Assembly (NCBI GenBank): GCA_900012615.1
Contig: LT009756.1
Location: 159,850 to 223,849 of the forward strand
DNA length: 64,000 nt
Source: Agrobacterium genomosp. 13 str. CFBP 6927
GTDB taxonomy: Bacteria; Pseudomonadota; Alphaproteobacteria; Rhizobiales; Rhizobiaceae
Reading direction: 5' to 3'
Under the pieces are notes generated by a model. The model saw only the letters and a list, made by a program, of their open reading frames with translations. It had not been told where the DNA came from and searched no databases. Both the position numbers and the translations under genes were made by a program. Below, piece by piece: positions 9,520 through 17,138 of the stretch (position 1 is the stretch's first letter; each line of letters starts with the position of its first letter).

Positions 9520-9930
9520 GTGTCATCCGGAAAACTGGCGAAAATTGTGGTCGGCGTGTCCGTCATTCTGGCAGGGGCGCTGCAACCCGTTTTTGCTCAG
9601 GAAGATATATTGCGTGTGTCGATGAATCACGCCCGTGTCCTTCGCCTTGATCGTCCCGTGAGCAAGGTTATCGTCGGCAACTCGAAGGTCGCCGATGCAA
9701 CCGTTGCCGACGCCACCACGATCGTTCTTACCGGCCGTAGTTTCGGCACGACAAATCTCGTTCTTCTCGATGCGGAAGGCAATCCGATCGTGGATGAACG
9801 CATTCTCGTTTCCATCGATGAGGGCAACACGGTTCGCGTATTTCGCCAGACCGAGCGGACAGTGCTTTCCTGTACGCCCAATTGTGAGCAGCACTCGCAA
9901 AACAGTGGCGACAAAGACGCCCAGCCGTAA
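9520..9930 (+). CDS. Exported pilus-assembly N-terminal-domain protein
   Basis: 136 aa from a GTG start with AGCAGGGG upstream. A signal peptide (LAKIVVGVSVILAGALQPVFA) leads into a domain like the N-terminal domain of CpaC-type secretins (VLRLDRPVSKVIVGNSKVADATVAD). The product stops before any secretin domain and ends in a short Cys-containing tail (CTPNCEQ). Its position divergent from the Tad operon suggests an accessory role in the pilus, perhaps at the secretin. The function is inferred. Confidence 0.8.
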   Translation: MSSGKLAKIVVGVSVILAGALQPVFAQEDILRVSMNHARVLRLDRPVSKVIVGNSKVADATVADATTIVLTGRSFGTTNLVLLDAEGNPIVDERILVSIDEGNTVRVFRQTERTVLSCTPNCEQHSQNSGDKDAQP

Positions 9931-10072
9931 CGGGTCTCGAACTGCCTCTAAAAGCTGAACTGGTCGCAGTCCCCAATCAGGGGATGGCAGGCATCGTGTC
10001 AAAAATAGCGGAGGTCTGGCGCTCGCTATGTGCAGCATTTTTTGCAGGGAAAATTGGTGCTGATCGTCAGCA

Positions 10073-10139
10073 AAACGAAAAACCGCAACATGTTCTCCGG
10101 CGTTTCGCAGGAGGACTATATGTTGCAGTTTTTTCGTTT
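10073..10139. repeat. Long imperfect inverted repeat
   Basis: Left arm 10073-10091 (AAACGAAAAACCGCAACAT) pairs with right arm 10120-10139, whose complement is AAACGAAAAAACTGCAACAT, leaving a 28-nt loop. The plus strand also holds AGGAGG followed by a 9-codon ORF (ATG 10120), probably coincidental. It lies on the 3' side of tRNA-Leu. Confidence 0.6.
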
Positions 10140-10144
10140 AAGTA

Positions 10145-10165
10145 TTTGATCTGGCTAAGATCAAA
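10145..10165 (-). terminator. Weak hairpin just after tRNA-Leu
   Basis: TTTGATCT and AGATCAAA form a perfect 8-bp stem with a 5-nt loop, 7 bp beyond the tRNA 3' end. It is AT-rich, so termination is only a suggestion. Confidence 0.35.
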
Positions 10166-10172
10166 AATGGAA

Positions 10173-10259
10173 TGGTGCCCAGAAGAGGACTCGAACCTCC
10201 ACACCCTTTCGAGTACCAGCACCTGAAGCTGGCGCGTCTACCAATTCCGCCATCTGGGC
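10173..10259 (-). tRNA. tRNA-Leu (anticodon CAG)
   Basis: Reading the minus strand, the 5' acceptor GCCCAGA pairs with TCTGGGC, followed by discriminator A and an encoded CCA (10175-10173). The D-loop has GGAATTGGTAGAC. The anticodon stem CCAGC/GCTGG encloses loop TTCAGGT, giving anticodon CAG. The variable arm is long, as expected for class II tRNA-Leu. The T-arm contains GGTTCGAGTCC. Length is 87 nt including CCA. It decodes CUG, probably the commonest leucine codon in such a GC-rich genome. Confidence 0.97.
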
Positions 10260-10379
10260 GACGGAGAGCGATGTACGAGGGCAGCCGCCCGGTGTCAACA
10301 GACTTTTTGAACTTTTATGACGATCATTGATTTTAAAGGGAAAAAACTTGGTTGCGGGCTGTTGAAACATTTTGCCGCG

Positions 10380-10691
10380 TCAATTGTCGAGCCCTTCATG
10401 CTTCGTCCGGTCGACGTGACCGAGGTCGCGCTCCGGGTCGATGACATCGCGGATTCTCTGTTTGAGTTCTTTTGCGCCGGGAAAACCACCATCGCGTTTG
10501 CGCTCCCATATGGTTTCGCCGTCGACAGCGATCTCGAACTGGCCACCCGTTGAAGGAATAAGGCTGACTTCGCCGACATCGGAAGCGAAGGTCTGTAAAA
10601 TTTCCTGGGCCATCCAGCCTGCACGAAGCAGCCAGTTGCATTGTGTGCAGTAGCGAATGCTGATTCGGGGTTTGGTCTCGGTCATCATCAT
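10380..10691 (-). CDS. SelT/SelW/SelH (Rdx) family thioredoxin-like protein
   Basis: Up to 103 aa. It begins with the Rdx-family motif RYCTQCNWLLRA, a CxxC redox pair in place of the Cys-x-x-Sec of selenoproteins, and contains FEIAVDGETIWERKRDGGFP, typical of the small bacterial SelW-like proteins. Three consecutive ATGs (10691, 10688, 10685) follow AAGGAG; the second or third has better spacing. The biochemical substrate of this family in bacteria is not established. It appears to be a single-gene unit. Confidence 0.85.
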   Translation of the reverse strand: MMMTETKPRISIRYCTQCNWLLRAGWMAQEILQTFASDVGEVSLIPSTGGQFEIAVDGETIWERKRDGGFPGAKELKQRIRDVIDPERDLGHVDRTKHEGLDN

Positions 10692-10818
10692 GTCTCCTTC
10701 AACGCCCGGTCACGATAATGTCAACTATAATACTCATGTTTTTACCGGGCGCACGCTTGTTCTTATCATGCTGCTTTGCAAACAGATAAGCCATCGAAGG
10801 CTGAAACGTGGAGATCCT

Positions 10819-11268
10819 ATGGCCCAGTTCGATAATAATCGTGAGCGTCTTTTCGTTCCGGCGGTCGCACCGCTCTATAACTCGACACATGACCTGGTGG
10901 AGACCATCCTGCGTGTCACGGCCGGGCTTCTGCTTGTCACCCATGGCTTCGGCAAGATCGTCAATCCTTTCGGGGCGGTCGGTATGGTGGAGAGCCTTGG
11001 TTTTTATCCCGGCATATTCTGGTCGCCGCTCTTGGCCGCCACGGAATTTTTCGGTGGCATTCTGGTGGCTATCGGTCTGTTCACGCGGCCGGCGTCATTT
11101 GCAGCCATGATCGTCCTTTTGGTAACTGTCTATTTCCACGGCATCGTAAAGGCGGAAGGCCTGGGCGGTGCGGAAAAGTCGATTCTCTGGGCGGCGATCT
11201 TCCTGTTCTTTGCCGTTCGCGGTGGTAACCGGCATTCCGCCGATGCGAGACTGTCACGGGAGTTCTGA
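10819..11268 (+). CDS. DoxX family inner-membrane protein
   Basis: 149 aa from the ATG at 10819, preceded by GTGGAGATCCT. It has four predicted membrane helices. The DoxX signature is present (ILRVTAGLLLVTHGFGKI near residues 29-46, then ATEFFGGILVAIGLFTRPAS). DoxX-like proteins are small quinone-pathway or redox-associated membrane proteins of mostly unknown specific role. The gene stands alone, with a stem-loop terminator about 75 bp downstream. Confidence 0.85.
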   Translation: MAQFDNNRERLFVPAVAPLYNSTHDLVETILRVTAGLLLVTHGFGKIVNPFGAVGMVESLGFYPGIFWSPLLAATEFFGGILVAIGLFTRPASFAAMIVLLVTVYFHGIVKAEGLGGAEKSILWAAIFLFFAVRGGNRHSADARLSREF

Positions 11269-11342
11269 GGCGGATCAGGCCGGGCTTATTGTCCCGTTGA
11301 CGATATAGCGCCACTTGAAAAACCGGTTTTCTCATGGTGAAG

Positions 11343-11383
11343 GTGGGTTCACTCGGTTATTTGCGCCGATTGAACCCACTTTT
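11343..11383 (+). terminator. Stem-loop with T-tail between DoxX and amidotransferase genes
   Basis: GTGGGTTCA (11343-11351) pairs exactly with TGAACCCAC (11371-11379), and CTTTT follows. It ends only about 15 bp before the next start codon, so it could terminate the DoxX transcript or act as a leader attenuator for the amidotransferase gene. Confidence 0.6.
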
Positions 11384-11398
11384 GTCGAAAGAGGCCCC

Positions 11399-12097
11399 AT
11401 GCGCGTTGCAATTATCGAAAACATGGCGGGCACGCCGCATGGCCAACTCGGTGTCGCTCTGCAAGAGGTAAAGGCAGATGTGCATGTCATCCACGCCTAT
11501 GCGGGTGAGCCTCTTCCTGCCGGTGCGCATGATCATGATGCACTTATCGTTCTGGGCGGCGAGCAGAACGCCCTTGATGATACACTTTACCCCTATCTTC
11601 CGGAACTTGCGCTTCTGATGAAAGCCTTTGGCGATGCGAACAAGGCCGTGATGGGCGTCTGCCTTGGCAGCCAGTTGCTGGCGCGCGCCTATGGGGGAGA
11701 GAATATTCTGGCCGGGCCGCCCGAATTCGGCTGGGAAGACGTATCGCTCACGGAGGAGGGCATGTCCGATCCTCTATTGGCAGGGCTCAAAAAGACATTC
11801 TCCATTTTCCAGTGGCATTGCGATACATTCACCCTTCCGCCCGAGGCGACACGGCTTGCCACCAATGATGCGACGCGAAATCAGGCCTTTCGTATCGGCC
11901 GGGCCGCCTATGGCACGCAATTTCATTTCGAGGCATCGACCTCCGTGGTCGATGGATGGTGCCAGTCATTCCCGGCTTCCATCGAGAAAATGGCGCCCGG
12001 CTGGCTTGAAAATTACCGTGACCATCAGGGCCAGCGCGCAGAGGTGGCCGACGCGGCCGGTCTGGAAATTGCCCGTGCCTGGGTGGGCCTCATCTGA
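11399..12097 (+). CDS. Class I glutamine amidotransferase-like protein
   Basis: 232 aa from the ATG at 11399, with GAAAGAGG upstream. It is a stand-alone GATase1 domain like the GMP-synthase-related amidotransferases. The nucleophile elbow GVCLGSQLLARAYG (Cys about 87) and the catalytic His in YGTQFHFEAS are present, as is VLGGEQNALDD. Such proteins hydrolyse glutamine or act as gamma-glutamyl peptidases. No synthetase partner is adjacent, so the acceptor is unknown. Confidence 0.85.
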   Translation: MRVAIIENMAGTPHGQLGVALQEVKADVHVIHAYAGEPLPAGAHDHDALIVLGGEQNALDDTLYPYLPELALLMKAFGDANKAVMGVCLGSQLLARAYGGENILAGPPEFGWEDVSLTEEGMSDPLLAGLKKTFSIFQWHCDTFTLPPEATRLATNDATRNQAFRIGRAAYGTQFHFEASTSVVDGWCQSFPASIEKMAPGWLENYRDHQGQRAEVADAAGLEIARAWVGLI

Positions 12098-12181
12098 CGG
12101 AGCAATTATCGGTTGCGAAAAGAACGGAGGCCGCTCAGAATTGCCGCCGTCCATCATCATTCGCAAACGGGGCGTAACGTC

Positions 12182-12370
12182 ATGTATAAATTCGAAATCT
12201 ATCAGGACAAGGCCGGGGAATATCGCTTTCGCTTCAAGGCATCCAACGGGGAAACGATGTTTTCATCCGAAGGATACAAGGCGAAGGCATCGGCCATTCA
12301 CGCAATTGAGTCGATCAAGAAAAATTCTCCCGGCGCCAATACCGTCGATCTGACGACCATGACCGCCTGA
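12182..12370 (+). CDS. YegP family (DUF1508) small protein
   Basis: 62 aa: MYKFEIYQDKAGEYRFRFKA then SNGETMFSSEGYKAKASA. This matches the single-repeat form of the DUF1508/YegP fold. The conserved pattern is a short beta-rich unit around W/FRxKASNG followed by a helix. The ATG at 12182 was chosen because the family begins there. It lies 84 bp after the amidotransferase gene. The molecular function of the family is unknown. Confidence 0.88.
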   Translation: MYKFEIYQDKAGEYRFRFKASNGETMFSSEGYKAKASAIHAIESIKKNSPGANTVDLTTMTA

Positions 12371-12547
12371 ACAGACCCGTTTCGTGAGACCTCGCTGCTT
12401 TCGGCCTGCCAGAATTGACGGGCGCATTGGCAGGTGCCGGCGTAAAGATAAGATTCAGTCTTTTTTGATAATCTTCCGTTAGCAATTGTATTTCGAGGTC
12501 TCCGGGCGGCGTCAGAGTGCCCCCGATTGTTTTGCGTACGGGTTCTC

Positions 12548-13657
12548 ATGCGTTCATCGGCTGTGCCAGCACTTCTCTTCGGTTGCCTTCTGCTTGGTGG
12601 CTGTACGTCCAGTTCCGGGCCGGAAAGCCTGATGGCCGGTTTGCCCTCGAAGGAAACGACGAGTTCGGTCACTCCGTCCGCGCCGGTGCCGCAGGCGAGC
12701 GTCGGCACCCAGGCCATCGCCGCCCAGCCAAGGCAGGAAGTCCTGGCATGGGGTGGACCGGTGCCTGAAGAGCCAAGAGCCTTTTCCGCTGTCACACCCA
12801 AAGCACCCCTGTCGCAGAGTGCACCTGAAATCCGTTTGCCTGCCCCGTCCCAGGCCGGAATGGTGCGGCCGGCGGAGCGCCCCACGATCAACCAGATGGA
12901 GCGCCCGGTACAATTGGCCATGGCTGCAGCCCCGGCGGCCGGCGCTGGCGCCCAGATTCGCTCGCGCATCTTCCGCTCCAGCTTCAGCGATGCAAAACCC
13001 ATCAATTTCGGCAGGGTCCAGCCGCGCCATTTCCAGGTCCATGGGGTGGATGTATCCCGCTGGCAGGCCAATATAAATTGGCCGCAACTGCGCACGCGCG
13101 GCGCCAATTTCGCATTCATCAAGGCGACGGATGGCGGCGATCATCTCGATCCGATGTTCCGCACCAACTGGCAGCGTTCAAAGGAAGCCGGCATCCGCCG
13201 TGGCGCCTATCACTTCTTCTATTGGTGCCGTTCTGCCAGCGAGCAGGCGGACTGGTTCATTCGCAATGTTCCGCGCGATCCCGATGCGCTGCCGCCTGTC
13301 ATCGACGTGGAATATAACGGCGAATCGAGCTGCAAGATGCGCCATTCCCGCGAACGCGTTCTGGAAAAGATGCGCGTATTCATGGACAAGCTGGAGCGCC
13401 ACTACGGGCAGCGGCCGATCATCTACACGGCCCCTGATTTCTATAAGGACAATCTGACCGGCGAGTTCCAGGATTATCCCTTCTGGCTTCGTGCCGTGGC
13501 GCAGCACCCGTCCGTTGTTTATCCGGGCCGCAAGTGGCTGTTCTGGCAATATTCCGGCTCCGGCCTGTCGCACGGCGTCGATGGCCGCATCGACCTCAAC
13601 GTCTTCAACGGCAGCGAGGATGCCTGGCATCGCTGGGTGGACCGTCGCTCGAGCTGA
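12548..13657 (+). CDS. GH25 family lysozyme, lipoprotein
   Basis: 369 aa from the ATG at 12548. A signal peptide ends in the lipobox LLGGC (Cys about 18), so the product is probably outer-membrane anchored. A low-complexity Pro/Ala/Ser linker (about 25-165) leads to a glycoside hydrolase 25 domain starting at VHGVDVSRWQANINW. Visible GH25 features are DVSRWQ, FAFIKATDGG, the acidic pair in PPVIDVEYNG, and WLFWQYSGSG near the end. It should cleave peptidoglycan (N-acetylmuramidase). A monocistronic gene with no phage genes nearby, so probably cell-wall remodelling rather than phage lysis. Confidence 0.88.
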   Translation: MRSSAVPALLFGCLLLGGCTSSSGPESLMAGLPSKETTSSVTPSAPVPQASVGTQAIAAQPRQEVLAWGGPVPEEPRAFSAVTPKAPLSQSAPEIRLPAPSQAGMVRPAERPTINQMERPVQLAMAAAPAAGAGAQIRSRIFRSSFSDAKPINFGRVQPRHFQVHGVDVSRWQANINWPQLRTRGANFAFIKATDGGDHLDPMFRTNWQRSKEAGIRRGAYHFFYWCRSASEQADWFIRNVPRDPDALPPVIDVEYNGESSCKMRHSRERVLEKMRVFMDKLERHYGQRPIIYTAPDFYKDNLTGEFQDYPFWLRAVAQHPSVVYPGRKWLFWQYSGSGLSHGVDGRIDLNVFNGSEDAWHRWVDRRSS

Positions 13658-13669
13658 GGACGACGGACG

Positions 13670-14545
13670 TCAGCGTGCGAATTTTCTGGCGCCTGCAACG
13701 CACAGCACCACCACAATCGTGATGCCGACCATTGCCGGGCTGACCTCCTCGTGCAGCAGGGTTGCCGCAAGCACCAGCCCGAAGAACGGCTGCAGCAATT
13801 GCAATTGGCCCACGGCGGCGATGCCGCCCAGCGCCAGCCCGCGATACCAGAAGATAAAGCCGATCAGCATGCTGAACAGCGAGACATAGGCAAGGCCGCC
13901 CCAGGCCTGCGGATCGATGCCGGCAAGGGTTTCCGGCCCTGTGAAAAAGCTGAGTGGCAGCATTACGGGCAGGGATAGAACCAGCGCCCAGGAGATAACC
14001 TGCCAGCCACCCAGTTTGCGGGAAAGGGCTGCACCTTCGGCGTAACCAAGCCCGCAGACGATAATTGCGCCCAGCATCAGAAGATCGCCGGCAAGAGAGC
14101 CCCCAATCCCGGCGGCAAGCGAATTCCACAATGAATAACCCGCCACGAGGGCGCTGCCCAAGCAGGAGAACAACCAGAAGACAGGGCGAGGTCGCTCGCC
14201 GCCGCGCAGCACGGCAAAAATCGCGGTTGCGAGCGGCAACAATCCGACGAAGACGATGGAGTGCGCCGATGTCACATGCCGCAGCGCCAATGCAGTCAAA
14301 AGCGGAAAACCCACCACCACGCCGAAGGACACGATGAAAAGCGATGTCAGATCATCGCGCACCGGGCGTTTTTGCTTGAACAGAAGAAGCAAAGCGAGCG
14401 CCAGAAGTCCGGCAATAGAGGCGCGGGCGACGGTCAGGAACACCGGGTCAAAACCCGTTACCGCGACGCGTGTGGCGGGCAGGGAGCCGCTGAATATCAC
14501 CACCCCGATAAGGCCGCTCAGCCAGCCGCTTGTCGTCTTGTCCAT
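13670..14545 (-). CDS. EamA/DMT family transporter
   Basis: 291 aa from the ATG at 14545, preceded by GGAGATAATC. It has ten predicted membrane helices in two EamA repeats (GWLSGLIGVVIFSGSLPATR at the N-terminus, LAYVSLFSMLIGFIFWYRGL in the second half). These are drug/metabolite exporters. It diverges from a MocR-type regulator, a common arrangement in which the regulator controls the exporter. The substrate is unknown; export of an amino acid or amine related to the PLP-sensing regulator is an inference. Confidence 0.88.
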   Translation of the reverse strand: MDKTTSGWLSGLIGVVIFSGSLPATRVAVTGFDPVFLTVARASIAGLLALALLLLFKQKRPVRDDLTSLFIVSFGVVVGFPLLTALALRHVTSAHSIVFVGLLPLATAIFAVLRGGERPRPVFWLFSCLGSALVAGYSLWNSLAAGIGGSLAGDLLMLGAIIVCGLGYAEGAALSRKLGGWQVISWALVLSLPVMLPLSFFTGPETLAGIDPQAWGGLAYVSLFSMLIGFIFWYRGLALGGIAAVGQLQLLQPFFGLVLAATLLHEEVSPAMVGITIVVVLCVAGARKFAR

Positions 14546-14662
14546 GATTATCTCCTGTATCTCTTGCCTTCTTGATCCGGAACGGCTGGTGACAACAGCG
14601 ACAATCATGTACAATTTCAAGAAACTGTTATGGTGGTCCAGGCGGTACGGCTGGAGGGAATT

Positions 14663-16051
14663 GTGGACGGGCAGGTTGTTGCGGGCACGCGCATAGAAAA
14701 GGTGATGGCAAGTGTGCGGCAACGCATCGCCTCGCGCAGCCTCGTCCCGGGGGGCAGATTGCCGTCTGTCAGGGCGCTGGCAAAGGCCATGCAGCTCTCC
14801 ACCTCCACCGTTGTCGAGGCCTATGACCGACTTGTGGCGGATGGCACCATAAGCTCTCGCCCGGGCTCCGGTTTTTTTGTGGCAGGTCCGCTTGCGCCCC
14901 TGTCTCTGGCCGATATCGAACCGCAGCTGGACAGGGCCGTGGATCCGCTATGGGTGTCGCGGCAGGCGCTGGACGAGGGGGCGGCTCTTGCCAAGCCCGG
15001 TTGCGGCTGGCTTCCCGCATCATGGATGCCGCAAGAGGCGCTGAGGCGGGCGATGAGAGGGCTTGCCCGGGCAGATGCCGTGTTGCTGACGGACTATGCG
15101 AGCCCGATGGGGCTGTTACCCCTGCGCCAGCTTTTATCGCGCAGGCTTGCCGAACATGGCGTGCAGGCGGGCGTCAGCCAGATCATGCTCACCGATTCCG
15201 GCACGCAGGCGATCGATCTTCTGTGCCGTTTCCTGCTGCAGCCGGGAGATACGGTGATTGTCGACGATCCCTGTTATTTCAATTTCCACGCCCTTTTGCG
15301 GGCGCATCGGGTGAAGATCGTCGGGGTGCCCTATACACCGACGGGGCCGGATTTGCCGCTTTTCGAGCAGGCGCTGAAAGAACACGCGCCGCGTCTTTAT
15401 ATTACCAATTCGGCTATCCATAATCCGACAGGCGCCAGACTTTCCGCGGTTTCCGCCCATCGCCTGCTGATGCTGGCCGAACAGGCGGGGTTGACCATCA
15501 TTGAAGACGATATTTTTGCCGATTTCGAAACGCAGGCGGCACCAAGGCTCGCCGCTTTCGATGGTCTGAACCGTGTGGTTCAGATCGGCAGTTTTTCGAA
15601 AACGCTGTCCGCATCCGTCCGGTGCGGTTTCATCGCGGCGCCTGTGGCATGGGTGGACGCCTTGACCGATCTCAAGATTGCCACCGCTTTTGGTGGGGCG
15701 CATTTTTCGGCGGCGCTGGTCCTGTCGCTTTTGATGGATGGCAGTTATCGCAAGCATGTCGAGGCTCTCAGGCGGCGTCTTGCCGCGGCGGTGCCGGAGG
15801 TATCGGCGCGTTTGAAGTCGATTGGATGCGTGCCCTGGATCGAGCCGCAGGCGGGCATGTTTTTGTGGTGCCGCCTGCCGGAAGGCGTCGATGCCGCCGA
15901 TGTGGCGCGCCGGGCGCTTGCGCAGCAGGTGGTGCTGGCCCCCGGTAATGTTTTCAGCTCCTCGCAGAACGCATCCGGTTTCATGCGTTTCAACGTGTCG
16001 CAAATGGCCGATCCGCAGATTCTGGCAACATTGGCGCAAGCTCTTCGATAA
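14663..16051 (+). CDS. MocR/GntR-type PLP-dependent transcriptional regulator
   Basis: 462 aa from the GTG at 14663, preceded by GGAGGGAATT. An ATG at 14630 is in frame but lacks a ribosome site. The N-terminal winged helix of the GntR type (SLVPGGRLPSVRALAKAMQL, then STVVEAYDRLVADG) is fused to a fold-type I aminotransferase domain. The PLP lysine should be in QIGSFSKTLSASVRCGF, with DDPCYFNF and NSAIHNPTGA upstream. MocR proteins use PLP or an amino adduct as effector. The likely target is the divergent EamA gene. Confidence 0.9.
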   Translation: MDGQVVAGTRIEKVMASVRQRIASRSLVPGGRLPSVRALAKAMQLSTSTVVEAYDRLVADGTISSRPGSGFFVAGPLAPLSLADIEPQLDRAVDPLWVSRQALDEGAALAKPGCGWLPASWMPQEALRRAMRGLARADAVLLTDYASPMGLLPLRQLLSRRLAEHGVQAGVSQIMLTDSGTQAIDLLCRFLLQPGDTVIVDDPCYFNFHALLRAHRVKIVGVPYTPTGPDLPLFEQALKEHAPRLYITNSAIHNPTGARLSAVSAHRLLMLAEQAGLTIIEDDIFADFETQAAPRLAAFDGLNRVVQIGSFSKTLSASVRCGFIAAPVAWVDALTDLKIATAFGGAHFSAALVLSLLMDGSYRKHVEALRRRLAAAVPEVSARLKSIGCVPWIEPQAGMFLWCRLPEGVDAADVARRALAQQVVLAPGNVFSSSQNASGFMRFNVSQMADPQILATLAQALR

Positions 16052-16144
16052 GGGCGAACAGTGCCGTTTCCAGGCATGTTGCCACAAATCGGAACAAAAT
16101 CCCGTGAACGCCGTTTTCTCCTCAGAATGAAGAGGAGGAATACC

Positions 16145-16462
16145 ATGACATTCGATCCCAACAACCCGCGCCCGGACCGTGATCTTCGTCCGGAAGTGAA
16201 TATCAGCAATGACCCGCGTGTCCGCACGTCTCCGTCCTGGATGCCGTGGTTGGCGATTATCGTTGTTGTTCTGGTCGGCGTCTTCGCCTGGTCGCAGATG
16301 AGTGGCCCAACAACGGATCCGGCAACGACATCCTCAACCACGCCGCCCGCAGTAACGGATCAGGCGCCGGCCCCCATGACCCCGACGACCCCGGCAACGC
16401 CGCCTGCCAACAACACGGCACCGGCCAGCCCGAACACCGGCGGTACGCAGACCCAGCCGTAA
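16145..16462 (+). CDS. Single-pass membrane protein with Thr/Pro-rich tail
   Basis: 105 aa, with strong ribosome site GAGGAGGAATACC. Short polar N-terminus, one membrane helix (about 33-50, MPWLAIIVVVLVGVFAWS), then about 50 residues composed almost entirely of Thr, Pro, Ala, Ser and Asn, a typical extended periplasmic region. I recognise no catalytic motif. It is followed at once by a strong bidirectional terminator. Function unknown. Confidence 0.8.
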   Translation: MTFDPNNPRPDRDLRPEVNISNDPRVRTSPSWMPWLAIIVVVLVGVFAWSQMSGPTTDPATTSSTTPPAVTDQAPAPMTPTTPATPPANNTAPASPNTGGTQTQP

Positions 16463-16480
16463 CGGCTTTAATGATCTGAT

Positions 16481-16510
16481 AAAACCGCCTGCCTATCGGC
16501 AGGCGGTTTT
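16481..16510. terminator. Strong bidirectional terminator
   Basis: AAAACCGCCTGCC, a 4-nt loop (TATC), then GGCAGGCGGTTTT form a perfect 13-bp stem with A and T runs on both sides. It sits between the convergent membrane-protein and Rrf2 genes and could serve both strands. Confidence 0.9.
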
Positions 16511-16524
16511 CGTTGCGATAAGGC

Positions 16525-16983
16525 TCAAAGCTGCTCCATGGCGGAGGGGTGATTGGAAAGCCTGGACCAGCGGGCGATCGATTCTTCGGCGAGCGCTGAA
16601 AGCGCAATACTTCCAAACCGGGAGAGAAGAATTGTCTCCGCCTCCCTCATGGCATCGAAAAGCGCTGCATTGACGGCCTGCTCAATGACACAGTTCGGAT
16701 TGTCGCCGGCCAGACCGATTGAGAAGAGTTCGGGAGTGCCAAGTGCCCGATAGATATCGAGCAGCGTGATTTCGCTGAGCGGCCGCGCCAGCACCCAGCC
16801 GCCGCCATGACCCTTTTCCGAGGACACGTAACCGTGCTCGCGCAGGCCCGCCATGGTTCTGCGCACCACCACCGGATTGGTCTGAAGCATGGCGGCGATG
16901 CTCTCGGAGGTCGCGGCGCCCTCATGTTTTTCCATATGGATCAGAATATGCAGCACCCGTGAAAGACGCGTGTCGTGTCTCAT
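16525..16983 (-). CDS. Rrf2 family transcriptional regulator
   Basis: 152 aa from the ATG at 16983 (MRHDTRLSRVLHILIHMEKH, the usual family start). A winged-helix DNA-binding domain is present (TSESIAAMLQTNPVVVRRTM, then GYVSSEKGHGGGWVLARPLSEITLLDIYRAL). Only one Cys (in NPNCVIEQAV) is visible, so the three-Cys Fe-S site of IscR/NsrR is absent. It resembles the cluster-free YwnA-like members. It diverges from the thioredoxin-reductase-like gene and probably represses both through the direct repeats between them. Confidence 0.88.
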   Translation of the reverse strand: MRHDTRLSRVLHILIHMEKHEGAATSESIAAMLQTNPVVVRRTMAGLREHGYVSSEKGHGGGWVLARPLSEITLLDIYRALGTPELFSIGLAGDNPNCVIEQAVNAALFDAMREAETILLSRFGSIALSALAEESIARWSRLSNHPSAMEQL

Positions 16984-17028
16984 TGCTGAAGCCCGCCTGT
17001 TTTGCACGACGCTACCAGTTTTAGAATG

Positions 17029-17085
17029 ACGTAACAATATAAGTTGCATGACTATTGACTCCAAAAATCACGTAACAATATAAGT
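17029..17085. promoter_or_regulatory. Rrf2/flavoprotein divergent promoter with 16-bp direct repeats
   Basis: ACGTAACAATATAAGT occurs exactly twice, at 17029-17044 and 17070-17085, 41 bp apart (about four helical turns). The second copy contains the probable -10 (TATAAG 17079-17084) of the rightward gene, with -35 TTGACT at 17055-17060 and an 18-bp spacer. Binding by the adjacent Rrf2 protein would block that promoter. Confidence 0.75.
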
Positions 17086-17138
17086 ATCGTGAAATCGAGC
17101 GAGCGCTTCCGGCTCGGCTTTGAAACGATAGGTGCATC

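Noticed and set aside
10120..10149. Nine-codon ORF after AGGAGG
   Set aside because: It coincides with the right arm of the inverted repeat; the ORF is too short to support without expression data.
12548..13657. Phage endolysin or prophage remnant
   Set aside because: The GH25 domain is fused to a lipobox and a long linker, and no holin, tail or integrase gene lies nearby.
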